NCBI GenBank assembly: GCA_020356025.1 | Contig: CP070630.1 | Coordinates: 1,076,295 to 1,118,059, forward strand | From: Dehalococcoidia bacterium | Lineage (GTDB): Bacteria > Chloroflexota > Dehalococcoidia > SM23-28-2 | DNA: 41,765 nt | Reading direction: 5' to 3' | Shown: positions 24,547 through 32,480 of the stretch, piece after piece | How the letters are laid out: every line of letters begins with the position of its first letter | Position numbering within the stretch: position 1 is the first letter of the stretch | The notes under the pieces: generated by a model | Databases searched by the model: none | The model's input: only the letters and a program-made list of their open reading frames with translations | What the model was told of the DNA's origin: nothing | Made by a program: the position numbers and the translations under genes

Positions 24547-24568
24547 GCCCGCCTACCAGCAGGCGGGC
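24547..24568. repeat. GC-rich inverted repeat between aroH and trpA
   Basis: GCCCGCCT (24547-24554) and AGGCGGGC (24561-24568) are perfect complements around a six-base loop. There is no T-run on either side, so it is not a classic terminator. It lies in the 112-base gap between the trpA stop and the aroH start and may pause or stabilise the trpA message. Confidence 0.7.
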
Positions 24569-24610
24569 TAGTGCGGAGCGAATACCCCGGCCTGGAGGCC
24601 GCCGATCGTC

Positions 24611-25417
24611 CTAGATCGTGGCCTTCCGTTGGCCAGTAACCACCTCCACATATTCCCTCACCCTTTCCTCCCGCTCTTCGGCGGGTGCGCGGTCGATAAC
24701 ATTGATAATGGCACTACCAATGACAGCGGCCTCCGCCCCCAGGCCTGCTACCGCCTCCACGTGCTCCCGCTTGGAGATGCCGAAGCCCACAGCCAACGGC
24801 AACGACGTGTGGCGTCGCACCCGTGCCAGGAACCGCGATAGCCCCGACGGTAGCTCCCCGCGAGCGCCGGTGACCCCTGTCAGGCTGACACAATATAGAA
24901 ACCCACTAGACTGGCCCGCCACCAGAGCGATCCGCTCATCGCTGCTGGTTGGCGCCACGAGATAAATCAAATCGAGCCCGCGGCCAGCGCAGGCGGTTCG
25001 CACGCCGGCGGCCTCCTCGGGCGGCAGATCCACTCCGATCAGGCCGTCAGCTCCGGCACCAGCAACATCGCGGGCGAACTCTTCGATCCCGTACGCCAGT
25101 ATGGGGTTGTAGTATCCCATAAGCAGAAGCGGTATGGCAAGTCCTCGCGCTCTGAGCTGCTTCACCACGTCCAGACAGACGGCCGGCGTCACTCCCTGCT
25201 GGAGGGCATGGTGGCTGGCCCGCTGGATGGTGGTGCCGTCGGCCAGGGGATCGCTGAACGGCACACCCAGTTCCACCATGTCGGCGCCGCCAGCCGCCAA
25301 GGCGGGCACCAGGCGCAGGGTCGCGTCGACATCGGGGTAGCCCACCGTAACGTAGGCGATCAGGCCGACCTGTCCCTCCTCCCGCAGACGGGCCATCGTC
25401 TGGTCGATGCGGCTCAC
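24611..25417 (-). CDS. trpA: tryptophan synthase alpha chain
   Basis: TrpA cleaves indole-glycerol phosphate to indole. The start is GTG 25417 in a GTGA overlap with the CPBP gene, with GGAGG six bases before it; the open frame beyond this point is only a shadow of the CPBP gene. The 268-residue barrel has catalytic Glu49 (in VELGVPFSDP) and Asp60, LMGYYNPI, and VGFGISKREH. It is unusual in being cut off from trpB by a CPBP protease gene and an opposite-strand methyltransferase, and it has its own promoter upstream of the CPBP gene. Confidence 0.96.
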   Translation of the reverse strand: MSRIDQTMARLREEGQVGLIAYVTVGYPDVDATLRLVPALAAGGADMVELGVPFSDPLADGTTIQRASHHALQQGVTPAVCLDVVKQLRARGLAIPLLLMGYYNPILAYGIEEFARDVAGAGADGLIGVDLPPEEAAGVRTACAGRGLDLIYLVAPTSSDERIALVAGQSSGFLYCVSLTGVTGARGELPSGLSRFLARVRRHTSLPLAVGFGISKREHVEAVAGLGAEAAVIGSAIINVIDRAPAEEREERVREYVEVVTGQRKATI

Positions 25418-26160
25418 GACCCTCCTCCCGTCGCCACAGCTACGCCGAAGCTCACCGAATTGAAGACGAAGTGGGCCACGATAGCAGGCCAGAGGGAACC
25501 AGAGAAGACGTACGCCCAGGCCAGGAGCATGCCGATCACGGTGAAAGGAACTATGCTCCCCAGGTTGAAGTGGAGCGCGGCGAACAGTAGTCCGCTGGCC
25601 AGGGCCGCCCAAAAGGTCCCCCAGCGCACTCGCAACGCAGGGAAGAGGAAGCCACGGAAGAAGGTTTCCTCGGCAATGGGTGCCGCCACGACGGCCAGCA
25701 CGCCCACCAGCACGACTATCGCAGCGTTGTCGAAGAAGTCCTCGGGCAGGGTACTCTCGGGCACCAGTTCTCCTAACCCGGCCAGTTCCACGATGAGGAA
25801 ATAGACAGCGAGGGTCAACCAGGCCGTCAGGACCACCACCACCGGTACCCACCAGCCGCCGCGAACCGCGCGGCGAAAGCCCAGCGCCTGCCAGCCGCAG
25901 GAGTATCGCCGTACGCTGAACCAGGCGGCCGCCCCTAGCAAAGCCACCTCCAGGGCCAGGCCGCTACCCACGATGGCCGCTATCTCGGCGTCGTCATTGG
26001 TATCCCCCACGACAGCGAAGACGATACCCAGCGCGATGATCGTGAGGATGCCAACCGCCACCACCCAGGCGCCAGCCAGCCCCAGGTCACGTAGCCTCCA
26101 CGGCACCCGCGGGCCCGGCCCCGGGACATCTTGCTGCGGCTGAACCAGCATATCGTTCAT
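25414..26160 (-). CDS. CPBP family intramembrane metalloprotease
   Basis: The 248-residue protein has five to seven hydrophobic segments and the motifs of the Rce1/CPBP family: EETFFRG (164-170; EE plus Arg169), His197 in AALHF, and His230/Asn234 in HFVFN. These proteins act within the membrane; the substrates of most bacterial ones are unknown, and some confer bacteriocin immunity. It is the first gene of a transcript that continues into trpA by a four-base overlap, so its promoter controls trpA. Confidence 0.88.
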   Translation of the reverse strand: MNDMLVQPQQDVPGPGPRVPWRLRDLGLAGAWVVAVGILTIIALGIVFAVVGDTNDDAEIAAIVGSGLALEVALLGAAAWFSVRRYSCGWQALGFRRAVRGGWWVPVVVVLTAWLTLAVYFLIVELAGLGELVPESTLPEDFFDNAAIVVLVGVLAVVAAPIAEETFFRGFLFPALRVRWGTFWAALASGLLFAALHFNLGSIVPFTVIGMLLAWAYVFSGSLWPAIVAHFVFNSVSFGVAVATGGGS

Positions 26161-26188
26161 TTCTCACCAAAGCGATAGGTTGGTTCTA

Positions 26189-26217
26189 TTAATAGCATGA
26201 GCGCCCATCGCTGGCAA
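26189..26217 (-). promoter_or_regulatory. promoter for the CPBP protease-trpA transcript
   Basis: On the minus strand TTGCCA (26217-26212), a 17-base spacer and TATTAA (26194-26189). The start would fall near 26182, about 22 bases before the CPBP ATG. It explains how trpA is expressed apart from the T-box-controlled trp operon. Confidence 0.55.
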
Positions 26218-26226
26218 ATTGGATGA

Positions 26227-26256
26227 TTGGACGTGAACCCCCTCCTGCCGTACACT
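26227..26256 (+). promoter_or_regulatory. promoter for the methyltransferase gene
   Basis: TTGGAC (26227-26232), an 18-base spacer and TACACT (26251-26256). Transcription from about 26263 supports the downstream ATG at 26278, with GGAG at 26266-26269, rather than the TTG at 26227 inside the -35. Confidence 0.5.
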
Positions 26257-26277
26257 GCTCTCGCCGGAGCGAAGGCA

Positions 26278-26853
26278 ATGAGAGACGCAGCCGACGAGTG
26301 GGACGAGCGCTATCGTCAGGGGCGAACCATGCCCGACGAGCCAGCCGGCCTCCTGGTGGAGAACCTGCCCCTTCTGCCCAAGGGCGGCAAGGCGCTGGAC
26401 ATCGCCATGGGGACAGGCCGCAACGCTCTCTACCTGGCTTCCCTGGGCTTTCGGGTGACAGGCATCGACCTATCGACGGTGGCCGTGGAGAAGTGCCGCA
26501 AGAAGGCCGAGCGCCTCGGCCTGTCTGTCGAAGCTCTCGTGGCCGACCTGGAGCGCTCCCCCCTTCCCTCCAACGATTACGACCTCATCGTCAACTTCTA
26601 CTACCTCCAGCGTAGCCTGGCTCCCCAGATCGTCGCCTCCCTCAAGCCGGGCGGCGTGCTGGTGTTCGAGTCCTTCACCGTCGACCAGCTCCAGTTCGGC
26701 TGGGGCCCCAAGAGCTCCGAACACCTGCTGCATCCCGGCGAGCTGCGGGAGATGTTCCCCGACCTGGAGACGCTCCTCTACCATGAGGGCACAGTTCAGG
26801 GGGATCGCGGCCCCAAGGCGGTGGCCAGCCTCATAGCGCGCAAGCGGGCCTAA
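26278..26853 (+). CDS. class I SAM-dependent methyltransferase
   Basis: The 191-residue protein has a Rossmann SAM-binding motif I DIAMGTGRN (41-49), an acidic loop GIDLS after strand 2 and a later LKPGGVLVFESF motif. The opening AADEWDERYRQG and overall pattern resemble TehB-like and thiopurine-type small-molecule methyltransferases; the substrate cannot be told. The start ATG 26278 has GGAG eight bases upstream; TTG 26227 is in frame but lies in the promoter. It is the only plus-strand gene within the trp region and separates trpB from trpA. Confidence 0.85.
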   Translation: MRDAADEWDERYRQGRTMPDEPAGLLVENLPLLPKGGKALDIAMGTGRNALYLASLGFRVTGIDLSTVAVEKCRKKAERLGLSVEALVADLERSPLPSNDYDLIVNFYYLQRSLAPQIVASLKPGGVLVFESFTVDQLQFGWGPKSSEHLLHPGELREMFPDLETLLYHEGTVQGDRGPKAVASLIARKRA

Positions 26854-26872
26854 TAGATTGGGCTGCTGGCGC

Positions 26873-28069
26873 CTAGAGTCCCAGCGCCTTCGCCACCACC
26901 TCCATGTCCTTGTCGCCGCGGCCGGACAGGCAAACCACGATGATGGCATCGGGCGGCAGAGTGGCGGCGAATTGGGCCACATAGGCGATGGCGTGCGCCG
27001 GCTCCAGGGCGGGCGGGATACCCTCCGTCTCACACAGGAGACAGAAGCCTTCCAGCGCCTCCTTGTCCGTCACCGCCACGTACGTCGCGCGGCCCGTCTC
27101 CTTGTAGTAGCTGTGCTCAGGTCCCACGCCGGGATAGTCCAGCCCCGCCGAGACGCTGTGGGTTTCCAGCACCTGGCCCCACTTGTCCTGCAGAAGGTAG
27201 GAATGGGAGCCGTGGAGGACGCCCGGGCGCCCTCGCACCAGGCTGGCGGCGTGACGATCGCCCTCCAGGCCGTCGCCCGCCGCCTCCACCCCGATGAAGC
27301 GCACGTCGGCATCGCCATAGAAGGGATGGAACAACCCCATGGCGTTGGAGCCGCCGCCCACGCAGGCCACGGCGCAGTCTGGCAAGCGGCCGGCCGCCTC
27401 CAGGATCTGCTCGCGGGCCTCCCGGCCGATGACCGACTGCCAGTCGCGCACCATCATCGGGTAGGGATGAGGGCCCACAGTGCTGCCCAGCAGGTAGTGA
27501 GTGTTGTCGACGTTGGTCACCCAATCGCGGATGGCCTCGTTGATGGCGTCCTTGAGAGTGCGGCTGCCGCTGGTCACCGGAATGACCTCGGCCCCCAGGA
27601 GCTTCATGCGGACGACGTTGAGAGCCTGGCGGGCGATGTCCTCCTCGCCCATGTAGACCACGCACTCCAGGCCGAGCATAGCGCAGACGGTGGCGGCGGC
27701 CACGCCGTGCTGGCCGGCCCCCGTCTCGGCGATCACGCGCGGCTTGCCCATGCGCTTGGCCAGCAGCCCCTGGCCCAGGGCATTGTTGATCTTGTGAGAG
27801 CCGGTGTGCGCCAGATCCTCCCGCTTGAGGTAGATGCGCGCGCCGCCCACCCGCTCGCTGAGGTTCTCGGCGAAGTAGAGGGGCGTGGGCCGACCCGCGT
27901 AGTCGCGCAGGAGAGACGCCAGCTCCCGCTGGAAGAACTCGTCCTCTCGCGCCTGGTAGTAGGCCTCCGTCAGCTCGGCCAGGGCCGTCATCAGCGTCTC
28001 GGGCACGAACTGCCCGCCGAAGGGCCCGAAGTGCCCGCTGGCGTCAGGCAGGGCCTGCTTCCCCTTCAT
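26873..28069 (-). CDS. trpB: tryptophan synthase beta chain (TrpB1 type)
   Basis: This PLP enzyme condenses indole with serine. The 398-residue protein has the PLP lysine Lys93 in [20 protein letters not shown] before it, the phosphate loop [10 protein letters not shown] and [16 protein letters not shown]. This is the classic alpha-dependent form, distinct from the TrpB2-type copy at the head of the operon. The ATG overlaps the trpF stop (ATGA). It is the last gene of the long trp transcript; no hairpin terminator is visible in the 19 bases before the convergent methyltransferase. Confidence 0.96.
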   Translation of the reverse strand: MKGKQALPDASGHFGPFGGQFVPETLMTALAELTEAYYQAREDEFFQRELASLLRDYAGRPTPLYFAENLSERVGGARIYLKREDLAHTGSHKINNALGQGLLAKRMGKPRVIAETGAGQHGVAAATVCAMLGLECVVYMGEEDIARQALNVVRMKLLGAEVIPVTSGSRTLKDAINEAIRDWVTNVDNTHYLLGSTVGPHPYPMMVRDWQSVIGREAREQILEAAGRLPDCAVACVGGGSNAMGLFHPFYGDADVRFIGVEAAGDGLEGDRHAASLVRGRPGVLHGSHSYLLQDKWGQVLETHSVSAGLDYPGVGPEHSYYKETGRATYVAVTDKEALEGFCLLCETEGIPPALEPAHAIAYVAQFAATLPPDAIIVVCLSGRGDKDMEVVAKALGL

Positions 28070-28803
28070 CGCGAGTCACCCCCTGTGGCCGCAGCAATGA
28101 ACGCCCGGAGCTTGGCCACGTCCTTCACCCCGTCCGTCTCCACGCCGCTCGATACGTCCACCGCCCAGGGCCGTACCTGACGCACCGCCTCGCCCACGTT
28201 CTCCGGCGTCAGGCCACCGGCCAGGATAATCGGCCGCCTGGCTGCTACGCCTTGGGCCACTTTCCAGTCGAAGGTCTGACCGCTGCCACCCAGGACGCCT
28301 TCCACGTCGCTGTCCAGCAGGCAGAGAGCGGCCGTGCCCGGACGCATCGTCCCCAGAATGCTGCGAGCCGACGCCGAAGCGCTCACTCGTATGGCCTTGA
28401 TCACTGGCCGGCCTATCTCCAGGCACGTCCCCCAGGCCTCGTGTCCGCTGAGCTGCACCAGATCGAGTCCGCAGCTGTCAGCGATCGAGTTTATCGTCTC
28501 GGGCTCGGCATCGGCGAAGACGCCCACCAGCAGCGGACGCTTGCGCCACAGCAGGTTCTCGATGCTCCGCGCCCACCGGCGGAACCAGCGCGCATCCCTC
28601 GCAGCGTCGGCTGGCGGTGCCTCAGCAGCCGCCTGGCTGGTGCCCAGAGCGCGCGCAATGGCCTGCGCCTGCTCGACGCTCACCTGACGCCGACTGGTGG
28701 CGAAAATGACGCCGACGAAATCGGCGCCGGCGTCCGCCGCCGCTACGGCGTGGCGGGGCTCACGGATGCCACAAATCTTGACGAGACTGGAAGCCGGTGT
28801 CAT
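28066..28803 (-). CDS. trpF: phosphoribosylanthranilate isomerase
   Basis: It catalyses the Amadori step between TrpD and TrpC. I start at ATG 28803, which places the catalytic Cys11 in VKICGI seven residues into the usual beginning; a GTG at 28851 overlapping the upstream stop would add 16 residues and cannot be excluded. The general acid Asp is in LLDSDVEG, and the phosphate loop is [11 protein letters not shown]. The protein has 245 residues against about 205-220 usual, because of an inserted Ala/Arg/Trp-rich segment (about 52-85) before the VGVFAD strand. Confidence 0.93.
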   Translation of the reverse strand: MTPASSLVKICGIREPRHAVAAADAGADFVGVIFATSRRQVSVEQAQAIARALGTSQAAAEAPPADAARDARWFRRWARSIENLLWRKRPLLVGVFADAEPETINSIADSCGLDLVQLSGHEAWGTCLEIGRPVIKAIRVSASASARSILGTMRPGTAALCLLDSDVEGVLGGSGQTFDWKVAQGVAARRPIILAGGLTPENVGEAVRQVRPWAVDVSSGVETDGVKDVAKLRAFIAAATGGDSR

Positions 28804-28847
28804 GGCCTGCAACTCGTACGCGTCATGGGCCAGCCCACGACAAGTGG

Positions 28848-29447
28848 TCACTCCTTGCGTTTATCTTCCGGCTGCTGTTGATCTCGCTCATCGTGGCCGA
28901 GAACCTTTCTAGCCTCCCGCAGCTCGTTCCTGAAATCGGCTGAATCCATCCAGGCCCGAACCCGGTCACATAACCTTTGATAGTGCAGACCCTCGCGTTC
29001 ATGTCCTGGTTCGTTGCGCCTCTGTCTGATAAAGGGCAGAAGTCTTTCCCAGTATCTAAGCGCACCCTGACCAAAGAGCTTGAGGATGGGTTTGGCAGAG
29101 ATGAACCCCTGATCGAGGAGGAAGCCCGCGCGGTTGTAGGCGTATACGATGCTGAGCGCCTTCTCTCGATCGCTCCCGGCCAGTTTTGCCACGCTCTCAG
29201 CGTCCAGCGTTTCAAGCCACAGCCCCGTCTCTACGCCTGCCACCGCGGTCAACTGTTCCATGATGGAGGTTAGAGCCTCCAACTGCCGCGCCTTCCTCTC
29301 CTCCCTCAACTGATAGACGGCGACCCCGAGTGCGGCCAGCCCTACGATGGCTACGCCTACTCCCACGCTTACAGCGATTGCCTCAATAGCTTGCCACGTA
29401 TCTGCCTGGAGGCCCAGTAGCAAAAACTGGATATGAATACCCTGCAA
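28848..29447 (-). CDS. membrane-anchored protein of unknown function in the trp operon (DUF4760-like)
   Basis: The 199-residue protein has one N-terminal membrane helix (about 22-46), followed by YQLREERKARQLEALTSIMEQL, a basic helix typical of DUF4760-type proteins. The rest is a soluble helical domain with EKALSIVYAYNRAGFLLDQGFIS and a charged tail ending DERDQQQPEDKRKE. It starts with TTG 29447, preceded by AGAGGTG next to the displaced trpC tail. Nothing in it suggests tryptophan synthesis. It and the winged-helix gene look like later insertions between trpC and trpF. The function is unknown. Confidence 0.75.
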   Translation of the reverse strand: MQGIHIQFLLLGLQADTWQAIEAIAVSVGVGVAIVGLAALGVAVYQLREERKARQLEALTSIMEQLTAVAGVETGLWLETLDAESVAKLAGSDREKALSIVYAYNRAGFLLDQGFISAKPILKLFGQGALRYWERLLPFIRQRRNEPGHEREGLHYQRLCDRVRAWMDSADFRNELREARKVLGHDERDQQQPEDKRKE

Positions 29448-29457
29448 GGCGACACCT

Positions 29458-29521
29458 CTATCCGAATAGCTCCCCGATCTTGGCCCGCGTATCCCCCGTC
29501 GTCACCAGCGCCTCAGCCGAT
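29458..29521 (-). pseudogene. displaced duplicate of the trpC 3' end
   Basis: The minus strand from 29521 to 29458 reads as 18 codons ending EALVTTGDTRAKIGELFG and TAG. The intact trpC ends EALVTAEDPAAKIGELFE and TGA, so 13 of 18 residues match. At the DNA level 29461-29521 aligns with 29773-29832 with about six mismatches and one inserted base (my hand alignment). It has no start of its own and looks like a broken trpC tail left behind when the winged-helix gene was inserted. Confidence 0.85.
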
Positions 29522-29773
29522 CCTTTGCCTTCCCCTTGGCGTCACGGCATATCGACCTCTAGCCGTCCTCATCAGGTCCCCAGCCTGGCACAAGTTGGTT
29601 AAGTGACTTCGAACCTGGTGCTGATAGGCGGCTCGTCCTCCCCACTTTGTCGGTGCCAGATGGTTGGGGGCCGCCTGAACAAAGTGAGGAAGCTCGCGAT
29701 ATATGTCCTGTAGATCTGCTTCGCCGCCTAGCACATTTACCGCTCGGAGGATCGCCAGTTCCCAAATGTTCAT
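29513..29773 (-). CDS. small winged-helix protein, Mrr N-terminal-like
   Basis: This 86-residue protein starts at ATG 29773, in an ATGA overlap with the trpC stop, and ends in the displaced trpC tail. The order helix, VNVLGGEADLQDIYRELPHF, a Trp-Gly loop, YQHQVRSHLTNLCQAGDLMRTARGRYAVTPRGR is that of a winged helix like the N-terminal domain of Mrr restriction proteins: two helices, a recognition helix and a beta-wing ending in RGxYxxTxxG. It could bind DNA as a small regulator, or be an orphan domain from a restriction system. A longer frame reading upstream into trpC is a shadow. Lies between two 60-bp direct repeats. Confidence 0.72.
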   Translation of the reverse strand: MNIWELAILRAVNVLGGEADLQDIYRELPHFVQAAPNHLAPTKWGGRAAYQHQVRSHLTNLCQAGDLMRTARGRYAVTPRGRQRIG

Positions 29774-30579
29774 TCGAATAGCTCCCCGATCTTGGCCGCC
29801 GGATCCTCCGCCGTCACCAGCGCCTCGCCGATGAGCACGGCGTTCACGCCCAGCGCTTGCAGTCGCTCCACGTCGGCCCGAGTGTGGATGCCGCTCTCGG
29901 CCACCACCACCCTGCCATTGGGGATGAGCGGCCGCAGGCGCTCGCTCACCGCCAGGTCCACCTCGAACGTCCGCAGGTCGCGGTTGTTGATACCGATGAT
30001 CTGGGCGTCGGCGGCCAGGGCCCGCTCCAGCTCCTGCTCGTCGTGCACCTCCACCAGGCACTCCATGCCCAGCGTTCGAGCCAGCGCAAGCAGCTTGGCC
30101 AGCAGCCGCGGCTTGAGGACGGCGGCGATAAGAAGCACCGCATCGGCGCCGTAGACCCGCGCCTCGTACAGGTGATACACGTCGAACAGGAAGTCCTTGC
30201 GCAAAACGGGCTGGCGAGGGCCGCCGCGGCCGTCCAGGACTGCCCGAACAGCCTCCAAGTCAGCGAGACTGCCCTGGAAGTGCTGCTCCTCCGTCAACAC
30301 CGATATTGCCGCCGCGCCGCCAATAGCGTAGGTGCGAACCAGAGCCTTCGGGTCCAGATCGGCGCGCAGCACGCCCCGCGAAGGCGATGCCCGCTTGACC
30401 TCGGCGATAAGTCCCAGCGAAGGGCCACGCAGCGCCTCGGCCAGCGACCTGGTCGGCGGCGCCGCCTGAGCCAGCCGCGTGCGCAGGACACCCAACGGCT
30501 CCTCCCAACGGCGGCGCTCCAGTTCCTGGCGCTTCTCGGCCACGATCCGGCCAAGGATGGCGGGAAGCTCACTAGCCAA
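29770..30579 (-). CDS. trpC: indole-3-glycerol phosphate synthase
   Basis: This barrel enzyme closes the indole ring. The 269-residue protein has the active-site EVKRASPSRG (about 59-68), VLRKDFLFDVYHLYEAR, GINNRDLRTF and VVAESGIHT. The start is TTG 30579, eight bases inside trpD, with GAGGAG ten bases upstream; no better start is in frame. Its last 18 codons are the part duplicated downstream at 29458-29521, so the present 3' end may be a replacement. Confidence 0.95.
   Translation of the reverse strand: MASELPAILGRIVAEKRQELERRRWEEPLGVLRTRLAQAAPPTRSLAEALRGPSLGLIAEVKRASPSRGVLRADLDPKALVRTYAIGGAAAISVLTEEQHFQGSLADLEAVRAVLDGRGGPRQPVLRKDFLFDVYHLYEARVYGADAVLLIAAVLKPRLLAKLLALARTLGMECLVEVHDEQELERALAADAQIIGINNRDLRTFEVDLAVSERLRPLIPNGRVVVAESGIHTRADVERLQALGVNAVLIGEALVTAEDPAAKIGELFE
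29773..29832. repeat. direct repeat partner: 3' end of trpC
   Basis: This 60-base stretch inside trpC is repeated, at about 89 percent identity by hand count, at 29461-29521. The 251 bases between the copies contain almost exactly the winged-helix gene. The extra T in the outer copy creates that gene's TGA stop. Confidence 0.88.
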
Positions 30580-31591
30580 AGCTGGTCGTCTCCTCGATGA
30601 AACGGTCGAGTTTCCTCCCGGCAGCGCCGCTATCGATTGTCTGAGCAGCCAGAGTAACGCCCTCGGTCAGGCTGGCGGCCTTGTCGGCGGCTACCAGGGC
30701 CGCCGCCGAGTTCAGCAGGACAATGTCCCGCAGAGGCCCCTGCTCGCCGTCGAAGACGGCTCGCATGGCGGCGGCGTTCTCCTCGGGCGAGCCGCCCTTC
30801 ACCGCTTTGTCGCTGGCCTGGCGCAGGCCCACCTCCGCCGGCGTTACCCGGTAGGAACGGATGTCGCCCTCCACGAGCTCGTAGACCAGCGTCGGGCCGC
30901 CCAGGGTCATCTCGTCCAGGCCATCCTCGCCGTGCACCACCAGGGCGTGGCCACAGCCCAGACGACCCAGCACCTGGATCATCTTCTCGCCGATGGCGGC
31001 GTCGGCCACTCCCAGCACCTGAGCCCTGGCCCCCGCCGGGTTGGTCAACGGACCCAGGATGTTGAACACGCTGCGCACGCCGATCTCCCGCCGCGGGCCG
31101 GCGGCGAAGCGCATCGCCGGATGGAAAGTCGGCGCGAACATGAAGCCGATCCCCACCTCGCGCAGACAGTGAGCCACCCCCTCCGGCGGCAGGTCGATCT
31201 TCACCCCCAGGGCCTCGAGCACGTCGGCCGAGCCGCAATGGCTGGTCATGGCCCGATTTCCGTGCTTGGCCACGACAGCGCCCGCGCCAGCCGCCACGAA
31301 GGCGGCAGCGGTCGATACGTTGAACGTCCCCATGCCGTCGCCGCCGGTGCCACAGGTGTCGAGCAGTGGCGCACCCTCGAAGGGCACCCGCAGGGCCTTG
31401 GCCCGCATCACCCGCGCCATGCCGGCGATCTCCTCCGCCGTCTCGCCCTTGAGGCGCAGGGCCACCAGGAAGGCTCCCAGTTGGGCAGGCGTGGCCTCCC
31501 CCTCCATGATCTCCCCCATGACAGCCGACGCCTCCTGCTCGCTGAGGGAGCGCCCCTGATTAACGATTGCATCGATGGCTTCGCGGATCAT
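30572..31591 (-). CDS. trpD: anthranilate phosphoribosyltransferase
   Basis: TrpD links anthranilate to PRPP. The 339-residue protein has the PRPP loop CGTGGDG (about 80-86), NVSTAAAFVAAGAG, KHGNRAMTSHCGSADVLEALG and the ILGPLTNPAGARAQVLGV motif. The length is normal and it is not fused to trpG. The start overlaps the amidohydrolase stop (ATGA) and the stop overlaps trpC by eight bases. Confidence 0.96.
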   Translation of the reverse strand: MIREAIDAIVNQGRSLSEQEASAVMGEIMEGEATPAQLGAFLVALRLKGETAEEIAGMARVMRAKALRVPFEGAPLLDTCGTGGDGMGTFNVSTAAAFVAAGAGAVVAKHGNRAMTSHCGSADVLEALGVKIDLPPEGVAHCLREVGIGFMFAPTFHPAMRFAAGPRREIGVRSVFNILGPLTNPAGARAQVLGVADAAIGEKMIQVLGRLGCGHALVVHGEDGLDEMTLGGPTLVYELVEGDIRSYRVTPAEVGLRQASDKAVKGGSPEENAAAMRAVFDGEQGPLRDIVLLNSAAALVAADKAASLTEGVTLAAQTIDSGAAGRKLDRFIEETTSFG

Positions 31592-32466
31592 TTTGTTGCT
31601 CCCGTCGTGTCTAGCTTCAGCAGTCGCGCGGCATTGCCGCCCATGATCTTATCGGTGTCGGCTTGAGTCAGCCGCGGCAGCCCCATCAGCCGCCGCATCA
31701 GCAGATTCGGCCGCAGCTTCCGCACGTAGGGCGCGTACTGCGACGGCCTCACCACCGGGAAGTCCGACCCAAACAGTACGCGGTCGGTGCCCAGATTGAG
31801 GAACGGAAAGATAACTTGCATGCGTATCAGGTCCGGCATGGCCGCCACCCCCAGCGCCGACACGTCCACGTATACATTGGGCCGCCGCCCCAGGACGCTG
31901 GCCAGTTCCATGTACCAGGGGAAGCCGCAGTGGGCGGCGATGATCTTCAGGTCAGGATACATCATGGCCACCTCGTCCAGGGGCACTGGGCTGCCGTATT
32001 TCAGGGGAGCGGTCGGGTTGGTGAAGCCGGTGTGAATGAGGATGGGCACGTCCAGCTCGATGCACTTCTCATAGATGGGGATGCAGCGCTCGTCCAGCAG
32101 GTCCATGTAACCGAACTCGCCGCAGCCTTTGAAGCCCAGCTCCTTGACGCAGCGCTCCAGCTCCTCCACGGCCTTCTTGCCCTCGAAGGGGTTGACGCCA
32201 GCGAAGGCGGCCAGGCGGTCGGGATGCTCCCGAACGATGGCGGCCACGTCGTCGTTGACGTTGAGGACGCCGGAGTTGGGCGCATGACCCTGGATGACCG
32301 TTATCTGTATGCCGCCCCTGTCCATCTCCGACAGGAGAAGGTTAACCGGAAAGTCCTCCTCCACACGTAGGCCGCTCATCGACTCCAGGAATCCCAGATC
32401 GATCGGGTTCTCCGGGTCGAGGTGTCTGCTGCTGGTTAGATGAGCGTGGATGTCGATAGTGATCAT
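31588..32466 (-). CDS. amidohydrolase family protein (amidohydrolase_2/ACMSD-like)
   Basis: The 292-residue TIM-barrel protein begins MITIDIHAHL, with the metal-binding His7-x-His9. It continues with GCGEFGYMDLLDE, VPILIHTGF, IIAAHCGFPW (third His) and LFGSDFPVV (catalytic Asp). That is the amidohydrolase_2 pattern, which includes aminocarboxymuconate-semialdehyde decarboxylase and related aromatic-acid decarboxylases. It sits between trpG (15 bases upstream) and trpD (ATGA overlap), so it is part of the trp transcript although no tryptophan step needs it. The substrate is unknown; a decarboxylase or hydrolase acting on an anthranilate-like compound is a guess. Confidence 0.85.
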   Translation of the reverse strand: MITIDIHAHLTSSRHLDPENPIDLGFLESMSGLRVEEDFPVNLLLSEMDRGGIQITVIQGHAPNSGVLNVNDDVAAIVREHPDRLAAFAGVNPFEGKKAVEELERCVKELGFKGCGEFGYMDLLDERCIPIYEKCIELDVPILIHTGFTNPTAPLKYGSPVPLDEVAMMYPDLKIIAAHCGFPWYMELASVLGRRPNVYVDVSALGVAAMPDLIRMQVIFPFLNLGTDRVLFGSDFPVVRPSQYAPYVRKLRPNLLMRRLMGLPRLTQADTDKIMGGNAARLLKLDTTGATK

Positions 32467-32480
32467 GATGCGTCTCCCAG

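Noticed and set aside
24547-24568. Terminator for trpA
   Set aside because: The stem is strong but no T-run follows on either strand; kept only as an inverted repeat.
25418-25852. N-terminal extension of trpA
   Set aside because: Shadow of the CPBP gene; the GTG at 25417 has a good SD and a stop-start overlap.
26858-28180. 440-codon open frame on the plus strand
   Set aside because: It is antisense to trpB and the end of trpF; both real genes have full motif sets. Long antisense frames are usual at this GC content.
29774-30061. Long upstream start for the winged-helix gene
   Set aside because: It would read through trpC in another frame and gives an Arg/Gly/Ala-rich shadow sequence.
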